From assembly GCA_031291095.1 (NCBI GenBank), contig JARLJR010000085.1, positions 1 to 64,000 of the forward strand: a stretch of DNA of 64,000 nt, written 5' to 3'. Made by a program: the position numbers and the translations under genes. This DNA is from Legionella sp. (GTDB lineage: Bacteria; Pseudomonadota; Gammaproteobacteria; Legionellales; Legionellaceae). Positions 46,044-54,940 of this stretch are shown piece after piece. The notes beneath the pieces are model-generated. The model was not told the DNA's origin, searched no databases, and was given only the letters and a program-made list of their open reading frames with translations. Within the stretch, counting starts at the first letter, position 1. Each line of letters opens with the position of its first letter.

Positions 46044-46075
46044 CCCGTATTACGACTACGTCTAATACGGGCTAC
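46044..46075. repeat. repeat family E hairpin, copy 2
   Basis: CCCGTATTACGACTACGTCT-AATACGGGCTAC: arms CCCGTATTA/TAATACGGG. It follows the IcmL-like gene stop by 21 bases. Confidence 0.65.
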
Positions 46076-46141
46076 GTTCTGGTGGTTTTCGTTTGTAATT
46101 TCATATTCTTCGCTCTCTGATTTGCTTGCCATTTAAAGAAA

Positions 46142-46163
46142 ATCTGGTTGCAAGAAACCAGGC
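46142..46163. repeat. repeat family C hairpin, decayed copy
   Basis: AATCTGGTTGCAAGAAACCA-GG retains the CTGGTT/AACCAG stem but has a mismatch near the loop. Confidence 0.5.
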
Positions 46164-46250
46164 TACTGCTAGGTATACTTGACTCATACTAACAAAGAGA
46201 TAAATACAGAATTTGTACACGGAGTCGAATACAGGCACATCCACATAATA

Positions 46251-46281
46251 AGCCTGGTTGCTTGCAACCGGGTTTTCATTT
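46251..46281 (+). terminator. repeat family C hairpin with T-rich tail
   Basis: GCCTGGTTGC-TT-GCAACCGGGTT followed by TTCATTTT is a terminator-like stem with one G-T pair, oriented for the rightward strand. It lies about 230 bases after the IcmL-like gene, so it may terminate read-through from hutG-IcmL-like. Confidence 0.5.
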
Positions 46282-46321
46282 TAATCCACGATAATATTGT
46301 GGTTTCACGTTACATGTAAAT

Positions 46322-46411
46322 TCCGTCAATTGCGAGGAACGTAGTGACGAAGCAATCTTGGAGTTCGAAGCACAGAACTCTGGGTTGCTTCACTTCGTTC
46401 GCAATGACGGA
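46322..46411. repeat. repeat family B, copy 5
   Basis: TCCGTCAATTGCGAG at the left and CGCAATGACGGA at the right; inside, GACGAAGCAATCTTGGAGTT and AACTCTGGGTTGCTTCACTT mirror each other. One inserted A interrupts the left arm. Confidence 0.75.
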
Positions 46412-46420
46412 AATTTGTGG

Positions 46421-46450
46421 CCCGTATTAGCAAAGCGTAATACGGGTTTT
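46421..46450. repeat. repeat family E hairpin, copy 3, terminator-like
   Basis: CCCGTATTAG-CAAAG-CGTAATACGGG followed by TTTT. It lies 12 bases beyond the L,D-transpeptidase stop codon, although the T-run is on the rightward strand. Confidence 0.6.
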
Positions 46451-46461
46451 ATGTGAGTTAT

Positions 46462-47067
46462 TTAAAATGACTGAGGTTTTGAACGATTTACACCATTCTG
46501 GTCTGGATAAGCTAAGATGATTACTTTAGTACCAACGTTCATAAAGTTTTCATTTAACCATTTTGCCGCACTTGGGAACACGCGTACGCAACCATGACTT
46601 GATGGGCGCTCTGGAACCTCATAGGCTGCATGAATTGTGAATCCTTGATAAAAATACATGCAGTAAGGCATTTTAGCTCCACCACGTGTATCTACAGGAT
46701 ATTCTCCTGAACGACAGTTAATACCTTTCTTATTATAAACACGGAACATACCAGTTACTGTTCTGCATGATTGGTTTGAATTTTCTTCACAGGCATCAAC
46801 TCCAGCAGAACCTGCTCCAGTTAATAGGCGGTTACCTTCTTCATCATAAGCAGCCCAGGCTGAAGCTTTAGGATCGAACACAAAACGCTTTTCACCGGTT
46901 GCTTTAATTTTCATCGGAAAATAGCTACGGCCACGTTTGTCTTTAGTGTAATGAATAGTTCGGTGCACATAACCTGCATCATCGGTAATTAAAGTAGATT
47001 CATCATAGTCCACGCAGGATGTTAACCCAAGGCATAACAGTAAACCTGCCCAAAATAACTTCTTCAT
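46462..47067 (-). CDS. L,D-transpeptidase (YkuD) lipoprotein
   Basis: This 201-residue lipoprotein (lipobox LTSC, Cys18) carries a YkuD L,D-transpeptidase domain at about 55-190. The active-site motif is intact: His145 region (FTIHAAYEVPERP) and SSHGCVRVF with His158, Cys160 and Arg162. Such enzymes make 3-3 peptidoglycan crosslinks or attach proteins to peptidoglycan. A probable disulfide (Cys93/Cys101, and Cys118/Cys136 region) suggests a periplasmic fold. Which of these activities applies is not decidable. It is monocistronic. Confidence 0.92.
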   Translation of the reverse strand: MKKLFWAGLLLCLGLTSCVDYDESTLITDDAGYVHRTIHYTKDKRGRSYFPMKIKATGEKRFVFDPKASAWAAYDEEGNRLLTGAGSAGVDACEENSNQSCRTVTGMFRVYNKKGINCRSGEYPVDTRGGAKMPYCMYFYQGFTIHAAYEVPERPSSHGCVRVFPSAAKWLNENFMNVGTKVIILAYPDQNGVNRSKPQSF

Positions 47068-47144
47068 TTAGATACTTTCTCCAAAAAATAAATCCCCTTC
47101 CCTACCCGGGAAGGATTAACTTACATCAATTAAGCTTAAAAAGG

Positions 47145-47255
47145 CACGTCATCCTGAAGAGTTTTCGACGAAGAGCCTCCGAAAGGTGGCATTATACTAA
47201 TCCACAAAATTTATGCCACATTCAGGAGATCCCTTACTTCGTTCGAGATGACGTA
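47145..47255. repeat. repeat family A, copy 8
   Basis: CACGTCATCCTGAAGAGTTT-TCGACGAAGAGCCTCC at the left and ATTCAGGAGATCCCTTACTT-CGTTCGAGATGACGTAA at the right. It lies just downstream of ettA (stop at 47274) and upstream of the transpeptidase gene. Confidence 0.78.
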
Positions 47256-47273
47256 ACCTACAACAAAACGCTT

Positions 47274-48947
47274 CTAAGACTCTAACTTTTTGTATTTAAT
47301 CCGCGAAGGTCTATTTGCAGCATCACCTAAACGGCGTTTTCTATCTGCTTCATAATCACTGTAGTTTCCTTCAATAAAGACAATTTGTGAATCACCTTCA
47401 AACGCCATGAAATGGGTGCAAACTCGATCCAGGAACCATCTATCATGCGAAATGATCACAGCACAACCAGGGAAGTTTAAAAGTGCCTCTTCCAGCGCAC
47501 GTAAGGTTTCAACATCCAAATCGTTACTGGGTTCGTCAAGTAATAACACGTTACAACCCCTCTTTAGCAGTTTTGCTAAGTGTACGCGGTTGCGCTCTCC
47601 CCCAGAAAGTTGAGACATTTTCTTTTGCTGATCAGAGCCTTTAAAGTTAAAGCGTCCAACATAAGCACGTGAAGGCATTTGGAAACTGCCCACCTGCATA
47701 ATGTCGTGGCCATCAGAAATTTCTTCCCAAACGGATTTATTCCCGTCTAATTCATCGCGAAGCTGATCCACATAAGCCAGCTGTACTGTCTCACCAATGC
47801 GAATAGTACCGCTATCAGCCTGCTCCTGACCAGTAATCATTTTCAAAAATGTTGATTTACCCGCGCCGTTAGGACCAATGATTCCCAAAACACCGCCTTT
47901 AGGTAATTTAAAGTCAAATTTATCAATTAAGATTCGGTCACCGAATGCTTTAGTAATTTGTTCCGCTTCGAATACTAAATCGCCTAAACGTTCACCAGGC
48001 GGGATATAAATTTCATTGGTTTCATTACGCTTTTGGAACTCTTTAGAGTTCATTTCTTCAAAACGTTGCAAACGCGCTTTATTCTTAGCATGGCGTCCTT
48101 TCGGAGAAGTACGTACCCACTCTAACTCCGCCTTAATTGTTCTTTGATGCGAATCTTCCTGTTTCTTTTCCATCTCTAAACGAGATTCTTTTTGCTCAAG
48201 CCAAGCAGTGTAATTACCTTTATAAGGGAAACCCTCGCCTCGGTCTAATTCTAAGATCCACTCCGCAGCATTATCCAAGAAATATCTATCATGCGTAATG
48301 GCAACAACGGTTCCAGGGAAGCCTTCTAAATAATGCTCTAACCATGCTACTGACTCAGCATCCAAATGGTTGGTTGGCTCATCAAGTAGCAACATATCGG
48401 GGTTAGAAAGTAATAAACGACATAATGCAACACGACGACGCTCTCCCCCAGACAGATTGCGAACAATCGCATCCCACTCGGGTAGTCTTAGTGCATCCGC
48501 AGCGATGTCGAGCTTTCTATCCAAGTCCCAGCCACCACCGGATTCAATGACATTTTGTAACTCGCCTTGTTCAGCAAGTAATCCGTTCATTTCATCGTCG
48601 CTCATAGGCTCAGCAAAACGCATGCTGATTTCATCGAAGCGCACTAAATGCTGCTTCATCTCGGATACGCCCTCTTCGACAATTTCACGCACCGTTTTAT
48701 CCAAATCTAGCTGTGGTTCTTGCTCTAGGTAACCAATTTTAATACCCGGTTGAGGTCTTGCCTCTCCTTCAAAGTGGGTATCTACTCCCGCCATAATACG
48801 TAACAGCGTGGACTTACCCGAACCGTTCAGCCCCAGCACACCAATTTTTGCGCCAGGGAAAAAACTTAATGAAATATCCTTTAAAATAAACCGCTGATTT
48901 TCAACAATTTTGCTGACTCGATTCATGGTAAAAATATATTGTGACAT
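47274..48947 (-). CDS. ettA: energy-dependent translational throttle protein EttA
   Basis: EttA is an ABC-F protein that binds the ribosomal E site and gates the first peptide bond according to the ATP/ADP ratio. The 557-residue protein has two ABC domains (Walker [10 protein letters not shown] and GPNGAGKST; signatures [13 protein letters not shown] and [13 protein letters not shown]) and the linker (about 240-320; [20 protein letters not shown]). It has no membrane domain. The opening [15 protein letters not shown] and [13 protein letters not shown] are typical of EttA rather than Uup. It lies 51 bases after tdh on the same strand, so could be read with it. Confidence 0.95.
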   Translation of the reverse strand: MSQYIFTMNRVSKIVENQRFILKDISLSFFPGAKIGVLGLNGSGKSTLLRIMAGVDTHFEGEARPQPGIKIGYLEQEPQLDLDKTVREIVEEGVSEMKQHLVRFDEISMRFAEPMSDDEMNGLLAEQGELQNVIESGGGWDLDRKLDIAADALRLPEWDAIVRNLSGGERRRVALCRLLLSNPDMLLLDEPTNHLDAESVAWLEHYLEGFPGTVVAITHDRYFLDNAAEWILELDRGEGFPYKGNYTAWLEQKESRLEMEKKQEDSHQRTIKAELEWVRTSPKGRHAKNKARLQRFEEMNSKEFQKRNETNEIYIPPGERLGDLVFEAEQITKAFGDRILIDKFDFKLPKGGVLGIIGPNGAGKSTFLKMITGQEQADSGTIRIGETVQLAYVDQLRDELDGNKSVWEEISDGHDIMQVGSFQMPSRAYVGRFNFKGSDQQKKMSQLSGGERNRVHLAKLLKRGCNVLLLDEPSNDLDVETLRALEEALLNFPGCAVIISHDRWFLDRVCTHFMAFEGDSQIVFIEGNYSDYEADRKRRLGDAANRPSRIKYKKLES

Positions 48948-48998
48948 AAAAACTCCGCTTTCTTTAGGGGCAGTTTACAGCCCCTACTCTATAAAATC

Positions 48999-50024
48999 TT
49001 AGGTCCAGTCTAAAATAACCTTTCCAGATTGACCTGATGCCATAATTTGGAATGCATTTTGGTAATCATCTACTGGAAAATGATGAGTGGTTACTGGTGA
49101 AATATCTAACCCACTTTGTAACATGGCGATCATTTTATACCAGGTTTCAAACATTTCACGACCATAAATGCCCTTAATAACTAACCCTTTAAAAATTACC
49201 TGGTTCCAATCAATTGGGGTTTCTTGTGGCGGAATACCCAACATAGCAACATGACCACCATGGGTCATAGCTTTCATCATTTCATTTAAGGCTAATGGGT
49301 TACCTGACATTTCCAAGCCTACGTCAAAACCTTCACTCATACCGAGTTCGGCTACAACATCAGAAAGCTTTTCATACTTTACGTTCACCGCACGCGTAAC
49401 ACCCATTTTACGTGCCAACTCTAGACGGTAATCATTCACATCGGTAATCACAACATAACGAGCACCAATATGGCGAACGATTGCAGCAGCCATAATACCT
49501 ATAGGACCCGCTCCAGTAATTAAAACATCCTCTCCCACCACATCAAAAGACAAGGCGCAATGAGCGGCATTGCCAAATGGGTCAAAAATTGACGCTTGAT
49601 CATCAGTAATATTGTCAGGAAGAACGATGACATTCGATGCAGGCAATGCTAAATACTCAGCAAAACATCCCGGGCGATTTACGCCAACACCTAAAGTATT
49701 GCGGCATAGATGGCGTTTTCCTGCACGGCAATTACGGCAATAACCACAAGTAATATGCCCTTCACCAGAAACGCGTTGTCCAACACTCAAACCTTGAACC
49801 TCCTGGCCTAAAGCCACGATCTCGCCCACAAACTCATGCCCTACAGTCATAGGAACAGGGATAGTCGCTTGTGCCCAATCATCCCAAGAATAAATATGGA
49901 TATCAGTACCACAAATCGCTGTTTTATTAATTTTAATTAAAACATCATTAACGCCGTACTCAGGAATGGCAACATCTTCCATCCAAATTCCAGGCTCTCT
50001 TTTAGCTTTGACTAATGATTTCAT
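48999..50024 (-). CDS. tdh: L-threonine 3-dehydrogenase
   Basis: Tdh oxidises threonine to 2-amino-3-ketobutyrate with NAD+. The 341-residue zinc alcohol-dehydrogenase-family enzyme has catalytic zinc ligands in [10 protein letters not shown] and GHEFVGE, the four-Cys structural zinc loop ([15 protein letters not shown]) and the Rossmann [10 protein letters not shown]. Kbl, which consumes the product, is encoded 72 bases upstream in the same direction, the usual kbl-tdh pair in this order. Confidence 0.97.
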   Translation of the reverse strand: MKSLVKAKREPGIWMEDVAIPEYGVNDVLIKINKTAICGTDIHIYSWDDWAQATIPVPMTVGHEFVGEIVALGQEVQGLSVGQRVSGEGHITCGYCRNCRAGKRHLCRNTLGVGVNRPGCFAEYLALPASNVIVLPDNITDDQASIFDPFGNAAHCALSFDVVGEDVLITGAGPIGIMAAAIVRHIGARYVVITDVNDYRLELARKMGVTRAVNVKYEKLSDVVAELGMSEGFDVGLEMSGNPLALNEMMKAMTHGGHVAMLGIPPQETPIDWNQVIFKGLVIKGIYGREMFETWYKMIAMLQSGLDISPVTTHHFPVDDYQNAFQIMASGQSGKVILDWT

Positions 50025-50096
50025 TTAATTACCTCAAAATAGTGAATTATCCTTCAGTCGCTATGGCGCGAAGACGCTCCAATATTATGTCCCTAT

Positions 50097-51281
50097 TTAT
50101 ATTACGGAAAACTCTTTACCTACTGTTTCAAACGCAGCAATGGCTTTATCTAAATGATGTAATTCATGTGCAGCAGACATTTGCGTACGAATACGTGCTA
50201 AACCTTTAGGCACCACTGGATAAGAAAAACCTACTACATAAATACCTAACTCCAGTAAGCGATTGGCCATACGTCCAGCCAAACTGGCATCCCCTAACAT
50301 CACAGGAATAATTGCATGCTCACCAGGTATTAACTTAAAGCCTAATTGTGACATTCCTTCACGGAAGTACTTGCTGTTACGCTTTAATTTTTCTGATAAA
50401 TGACTATCGTTCATTAAATTATCTAAAACCACACAAGAAGTATGCGCAATTACTGGTGCAAGGGTATTAGAAAATAAATAAGGTCTGGAACGCTGACGTA
50501 ACCACTCAACAATCGTTGCATTTGCGGAAGTATATCCACCAGAAGCACCACCTAAAGCTTTGCCTAAGGTACCAGTAATAATATCAATGCGCTCACTAAC
50601 GCCAAAATGCTCAGGAGTACCACGACCTGTTTTCCCCATAAAACCAACGGCATGCGAATCATCCACCATAACCATCGCATCATACTTATCTGCTAATTCA
50701 CAAATAGCAGGTAAATTGGCAAGAATGCCATCCATAGAAAACACGCCATCGGTAGCAATCAAACGAAAACGCGCGCCTTTGGCTGCAATTAACTGCTCTT
50801 CTAAGGCTTTCATGTCATTATTTGCATAACGATAACGTGCTGCTTTACATAAGCGCACGCCATCAATAATACTGGCGTGGTTCAAGGCATCACTAATGAT
50901 TGCATCTTCCTCACCCAATAAGGTTTCAAAAAGACCAGCATTCGCATCAAAACAAGAAGAATATAATATAGTATCTTCTTTGCTTAAAAACTGACTAATT
51001 TTTTGTTCCAATTGTTTGTGTGGTGTTTGAGTTCCACAAATAAACCGAACTGAAGCCATACCATAACCGTATTGCTCGAGTGCTTTTTGTCCTTCAGCAA
51101 TTAATTGAGGATCATTTGCTAAACCTAAATAGTTGTTCGCACAAAGGTTAATCACTTCTTTATGATTTACGGTCACGTCAGCCTGTTGTTGACTATCAAT
51201 GATACGCTCAGATTTGTAGAGTCCTTCACTTTTCAGCTGTTCTAATTCGCCTTGCAAAAAATCGCTAAATTGGTCAAGCAC
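50097..51281 (-). CDS. kbl: glycine C-acetyltransferase (2-amino-3-ketobutyrate CoA ligase)
   Basis: Kbl cleaves 2-amino-3-ketobutyrate with CoA to glycine and acetyl-CoA, using PLP. The 394-residue alpha-oxoamine synthase has [11 protein letters not shown], the substrate region [20 protein letters not shown] and the PLP lysine in [15 protein letters not shown]. It is followed by tdh and precedes it in transcription. Together they let threonine feed glycine and acetyl-CoA, consistent with Legionella's known use of amino acids as carbon source. Confidence 0.97.
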   Translation of the reverse strand: MLDQFSDFLQGELEQLKSEGLYKSERIIDSQQQADVTVNHKEVINLCANNYLGLANDPQLIAEGQKALEQYGYGMASVRFICGTQTPHKQLEQKISQFLSKEDTILYSSCFDANAGLFETLLGEEDAIISDALNHASIIDGVRLCKAARYRYANNDMKALEEQLIAAKGARFRLIATDGVFSMDGILANLPAICELADKYDAMVMVDDSHAVGFMGKTGRGTPEHFGVSERIDIITGTLGKALGGASGGYTSANATIVEWLRQRSRPYLFSNTLAPVIAHTSCVVLDNLMNDSHLSEKLKRNSKYFREGMSQLGFKLIPGEHAIIPVMLGDASLAGRMANRLLELGIYVVGFSYPVVPKGLARIRTQMSAAHELHHLDKAIAAFETVGKEFSVI

Positions 51282-51515
51282 GGTTCTCTCCTATACATTA
51301 ACTTAGAAACAACAGTTGCATCACGCCTACTCAAGCAAAGAATATATTTGCTTTTTCGAAGTGAATTACGATAAATCTACGGATCATAACAAACTTTAAC
51401 CACAGTCACCACGAAATTAAGGATTCGAACATTATTTCTTAGCACATAAGCTAATTTTTTGCTAAGATGGTCGCAGAGTTTTAACCCATTAAACACAATG
51501 AATACGGTAGAGCAA

Positions 51516-52169
51516 ATGAGTTATCAACACGCACGCACGAACATGGTTAAACAGCAGTTACGAACTGGTGATGTTTTAGAAGAGTCTATTCTGAGCTTGT
51601 ATGATGTAATACCAAGACATGAATTCGTCCCTGAACAGTATACTCAGTTTGCCTATTCAGATATGCAAATTCCTCTAGGGCATGGTCAGCGTATGCTTAC
51701 TCCATTGGAGGAAGGGATCATTCTTCAGTCTTTAGAACTTAAAGGTACTGAAACGGTTCTTGAAGTTGGTACAGGTAGTGGTTTTTTTACTGCATTACTG
51801 AGCAAATTATGCAAACAAGTAATTAGCGTAGATTACTATTCTGAATTCACTGCGAATGCAGCCCGCAAATTAAAGGCACATCATTGTGAAAATGTAGAAT
51901 TGATTACTGGCGATGCCTGTCAGGGTTGGTTAGAAAAAGCTCCTTACGATATTGTTATTTTTACTGGTGCTGTAGAAAAGCTAACTGAAACCCATATGTT
52001 GCAAGTATTACCAGGCGGAAAACTATTTGCAATTGAAGGAAAAATGCCTGTAATGAAAGGTATGTTACACCAATTAGATCACCAAGGAAATTGGCAAAAA
52101 TCAATGATTTTGGAAACCGGACTTCCTTTATTAATTGATAAGCTCAAGCCAAAAGAATTTACATTCTAA
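51516..52169 (+). CDS. pcm: protein-L-isoaspartate O-methyltransferase
   Basis: Pcm methylates isoaspartyl residues in damaged proteins using S-adenosylmethionine. The 217-residue protein has the class I methyltransferase motif EVGTGSGFFTALL, the PIMT-typical VPRHEFVPEQY-like opening and the C-terminal ... PVMKGMLHQLD region. The start is uncertain: MSYQHARTN at 51516 has a weak purine-rich stretch before it; an ATG at 51498 (six residues longer) has none. The expected pairing with tolC follows 159 bases downstream; pcm upstream of tolC is a common order in gammaproteobacteria. Confidence 0.9.
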   Translation: MSYQHARTNMVKQQLRTGDVLEESILSLYDVIPRHEFVPEQYTQFAYSDMQIPLGHGQRMLTPLEEGIILQSLELKGTETVLEVGTGSGFFTALLSKLCKQVISVDYYSEFTANAARKLKAHHCENVELITGDACQGWLEKAPYDIVIFTGAVEKLTETHMLQVLPGGKLFAIEGKMPVMKGMLHQLDHQGNWQKSMILETGLPLLIDKLKPKEFTF

Positions 52170-52328
52170 ATCAAGAATTAGTATTCTGCCATTAAGTCGT
52201 TATCTGCCATTCCTGCCAATGTGGGAGTGGCAGGAATTCTTAACTAAATGGCAGTGGGTGATCAGAAAAAATTATTCAACACAAAGCCGCAGGAAGACGG
52301 ACTCTGTATTTTTAGGGTGATTCTTATA

Positions 52329-53702
52329 ATGAAAAAGCTGCTGTTCTGCTCTCTCATAACCATGGGACTGTCTTCATTTGCTTATGCAACAGACTTAATG
52401 GATGTTTATAAACAGGCCCTTGCAAATGATCCTATATTCAAGAATGCCTATGATACGTACATGGCCAATGCAGAGGCAGTTCCTCAAGCACGAGCTGCAT
52501 TGCTTCCACAGCTCACTCTTTCCGGCCAGGGAAATCGTAATTATTTTGAATATAATTCTCCTGCCTTTGGTGGAGCTACTAGCCAGTATTATAATTCAGC
52601 AGTTTGGCAAGTGACCGCATCACAAGCCTTATTCAATTATGAATCATGGGCTAAAGTACGCCAAGCCAAAGCCTATGTTAAAGCAGCACAAGCCACATTT
52701 AACGATTCAGCCCAAGACTTAATTTTGAGAACTGCAAAAGCCTATTTTGATGTACTGTATGCACAAGATACTTTAGAGTTTGCCGAAGCGAAAAAAAGAG
52801 CCAACAAACGTCAATACGAGCAAGCGCAACAACGTTTTCAAGTTGGCCTTGATGCAATTACCTCCGTTTATGAAGCTAAAGCCGCCTATGATCAGTCTAT
52901 AGCTACGGTTATTGCTTCTCGCAATAATAAAATAAACCAGTATGAAAATTTAAGAAAATTAACCAACCACGTTTATGAGGCATTAGCACCTCTGCGTGAT
53001 GGTAAAATCCCACTGATAAAACCTGAGCCGAATAACATTGATGTTTGGGTGGATACCGGCTTAAATCAAAATTACAAATTATTTGCAGCAAAATATAACC
53101 TCGAAGTAGCGCGAGAAAATGTCAAAGCGCTTTCAGCAGGTAACTGGCCTACAATTGCGCTTCAGGGAAATAGTACCCAAACCTTTAACCAGGTTACTAA
53201 TTCTGACACGAATCCTCTGGTTCCAAAAAGCCAGAAACAAGCGAATGTAGCCTTAGCATTAAACTTCCCTGTTTTCCAAGGCGGATTGGTTCGTTCCCAA
53301 ACACGCCAAGCTCAACATAACTTCCAAGGTACTAGCGAGCAAATGGAACAAGCTTACCGCAATGTGGTCGTGAATAGTCGTATTGCATTTAATACGATCA
53401 TTGATGGGATTAGCAAAGTAAAAGCGGATAGACAAACGGTTATCTCGCAGCAAAACTCATTAGAAAGTACCGAAGCTCAATTTGAAGTAGGTACACGTAC
53501 CATGGTTGACGTAGTAAACGCACAACAACGTTTATTCGAAGGCCAACAGCAATTAGCCAATGATCAATACAACTTGATTAATTCTGTTTTGACTTTAAAA
53601 TACCTGGCCGGTTCATTAAATGTTAATGATCTGCAACTCGTCAATTCATGGCTGGCAACGATGCGCGTTAACACTCATATCGCCAGTAAGACAAGCAAAT
53701 AA
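52329..53702 (+). CDS. tolC: TolC-family outer-membrane efflux channel
   Basis: The trimeric channel-tunnel protein serves type I secretion and RND pumps. From the ATG at 52329 (AGGG upstream) the precursor has 457 residues with a signal peptide (cleaved near AYAT, residue 21). Two homologous halves of beta-strand and long helix are visible ([18 protein letters not shown] and the second-half ...[18 protein letters not shown]), with long Gln/Ala-rich helices and [20 protein letters not shown] at the end. A longer frame starts at 52248, but it would precede the signal peptide. The gene lies between pcm and ttcA, 11 bases from ttcA. Confidence 0.95.
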   Translation: MKKLLFCSLITMGLSSFAYATDLMDVYKQALANDPIFKNAYDTYMANAEAVPQARAALLPQLTLSGQGNRNYFEYNSPAFGGATSQYYNSAVWQVTASQALFNYESWAKVRQAKAYVKAAQATFNDSAQDLILRTAKAYFDVLYAQDTLEFAEAKKRANKRQYEQAQQRFQVGLDAITSVYEAKAAYDQSIATVIASRNNKINQYENLRKLTNHVYEALAPLRDGKIPLIKPEPNNIDVWVDTGLNQNYKLFAAKYNLEVARENVKALSAGNWPTIALQGNSTQTFNQVTNSDTNPLVPKSQKQANVALALNFPVFQGGLVRSQTRQAQHNFQGTSEQMEQAYRNVVVNSRIAFNTIIDGISKVKADRQTVISQQNSLESTEAQFEVGTRTMVDVVNAQQRLFEGQQQLANDQYNLINSVLTLKYLAGSLNVNDLQLVNSWLATMRVNTHIASKTSK

Positions 53703-53713
53703 CAAGGTTTATC

Positions 53714-54559
53714 ATGTCCAATCCTTCTCAAGTTGAAAAAAAACTACTGCACTACACTGGCAAGGCCATTGCAGATTTTAATATGATCCAACGCGGTGAC
53801 CGCGTAATGGTCTGTTTATCAGGAGGCAAGGATTCCTTCACACTGTTAACTATTCTTGATCAACTACGTCGTCGTTCAGGTAATAAATTTGAACTTTTTT
53901 CGTTTACATTGGATCAAGCACAACCAGGCTGGGATGATTCAATACTACGTCAATGGCTGGCTGATCGTTCAATTAAGCATGAAATTTTGACACGTGATAC
54001 TTATAGTATTGTGAAGGAAAAGGTTCCCGAGGGGAAAACCTATTGTTCTTTATGCTCACGCTTACGTCGCGGTATTATTTATCGTTATGCAGAAGAAAAT
54101 GGCTACAATAAAATTGCTTTGGGCCATCATCGTGATGACTTAATCCGCACGCTGATGATGTCCATTTTCTATAATGGTGATGTTCGCTCTATGCCGCCCA
54201 AGTTGCTAAGTGATAATAAAAAGCATATCGTGATACGTCCATTAAGTTATGTACAAGAAAAAGATATTATTACCTTTGCTAATGAACAGGCTTTTCCTAT
54301 CATTCCTTGCAATCTTTGTGGCTCACAAGAAAATTTAATGCGTAAAAAAGTAGCCCGTTTAATTGATCAACTTGCCGAAGAGAATCCCAAAGTTCCAAGC
54401 AATATTTTGCATGCATTACAAAGTATTAAGCCAAGCCAGCTTATGGATCAAAGCATGTGGAACTTTAAAAACTTAGAGCATGAATTGATTACTGAAAATA
54501 GAAACGAAGCAGATGAACTTTTTTCTGCAGAAGAATTTGAAGCATCTGAAGAAGCATAA
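53714..54559 (+). CDS. ttcA: tRNA 2-thiocytidine(32) synthetase TtcA
   Basis: TtcA makes 2-thiocytidine at tRNA position 32. The 281-residue protein has the PP-loop [14 protein letters not shown] and the two CxxC pairs that bind the Fe-S cluster ([10 protein letters not shown] and [12 protein letters not shown]). The C-terminus is acidic and Glu-rich. The gene is 11 bases after tolC, and a family C hairpin terminator follows 30 bases beyond the stop. Co-transcription with tolC is likely by spacing. Confidence 0.96.
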   Translation: MSNPSQVEKKLLHYTGKAIADFNMIQRGDRVMVCLSGGKDSFTLLTILDQLRRRSGNKFELFSFTLDQAQPGWDDSILRQWLADRSIKHEILTRDTYSIVKEKVPEGKTYCSLCSRLRRGIIYRYAEENGYNKIALGHHRDDLIRTLMMSIFYNGDVRSMPPKLLSDNKKHIVIRPLSYVQEKDIITFANEQAFPIIPCNLCGSQENLMRKKVARLIDQLAEENPKVPSNILHALQSIKPSQLMDQSMWNFKNLEHELITENRNEADELFSAEEFEASEEA

Positions 54560-54588
54560 GCGATACCCGCACCATTTTTTCTACTGTA

Positions 54589-54614
54589 GCCTGGTTGCTT
54601 GCAACCAGGTTTTC
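54589..54614 (+). terminator. intrinsic terminator after ttcA (family C hairpin)
   Basis: GCCTGGTTGC-TT-GCAACCAGGTTTTCC is a stem of 9-10 pairs followed by TTTTCC, 30 bases after the ttcA stop. Orientation matches tolC-ttcA transcription. The same stem is at 13144 on the other strand. Confidence 0.7.
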
Positions 54615-54674
54615 CATTTAATCTCACTTCTCACATTCATCAGTATCTGATAAAAAACGCTAGTGAAAACATTG

Positions 54675-54741
54675 ATTACACTGCGCTGCACCAAAGTTAC
54701 CACTATTTTAAAATATCTAACCTGGATGCAGCGCAGTGTAA
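54675..54741. repeat. perfect 15-base inverted repeat (family F)
   Basis: TTACACTGCGCTGCA (from 54676) and TGCAGCGCAGTGTAA (54727-54741) are perfect complements, 36 bases apart. The sequence continues ACCGGGAACCATGAGCGCAG-CGAATTC, where a second GCGCAGCGAA shares the core. It is the only such pair I see in the window. Confidence 0.65.
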
Positions 54742-54808
54742 CCGGGAACCATGAGCGCAGCGAATTCATTTTGGTTTATTAAGGGACAACCCAGTTCTTA
54801 ACAAAACG

Positions 54809-54843
54809 GTTACATAAATGTTACATTTCTGTAACATTTATGT
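54809..54843. promoter_or_regulatory. GTTACA array/13-base inverted repeat upstream of SulP gene
   Basis: GTTACA occurs at 54809 and 54820 (11-base period) and its complement TGTAAC at 54830. The inner pair forms ACATAAATGTTAC-ATTTCT-GTAACATTTATGT, a perfect 13-base inverted repeat. It begins about 98 bases before the SulP start, a good place for a dimeric regulator. It could also form an AT-rich hairpin ending TTTT. No regulator can be named. Confidence 0.5.
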
Positions 54844-54940
54844 TTTAATCGCTTACGCTTTAGTCTAAAATTACAGGACTTATAAAATAAGTAGATTAAA
54901 GTAAAATCTGATACATAATTTTCAACATAGGATACTATTC

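Larger units (their letters stand above)
46023..46461. other. 439-base intergenic region packed with repeats
   Basis: The region between the convergent IcmL-like and L,D-transpeptidase genes holds no gene. It contains, in order, family E, C, C, B and E hairpins, each listed separately. Together they cover about half of it. Confidence 0.75.
54560..54940. other. 381-base intergenic region with three inverted repeats
   Basis: Between ttcA and the SulP gene there is no gene. It holds the family C terminator (54589), a 15-base inverted repeat (54675/54727) and the GTTACA array (54809). The promoter of the SulP gene should lie in the last 100 bases. Confidence 0.65.
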
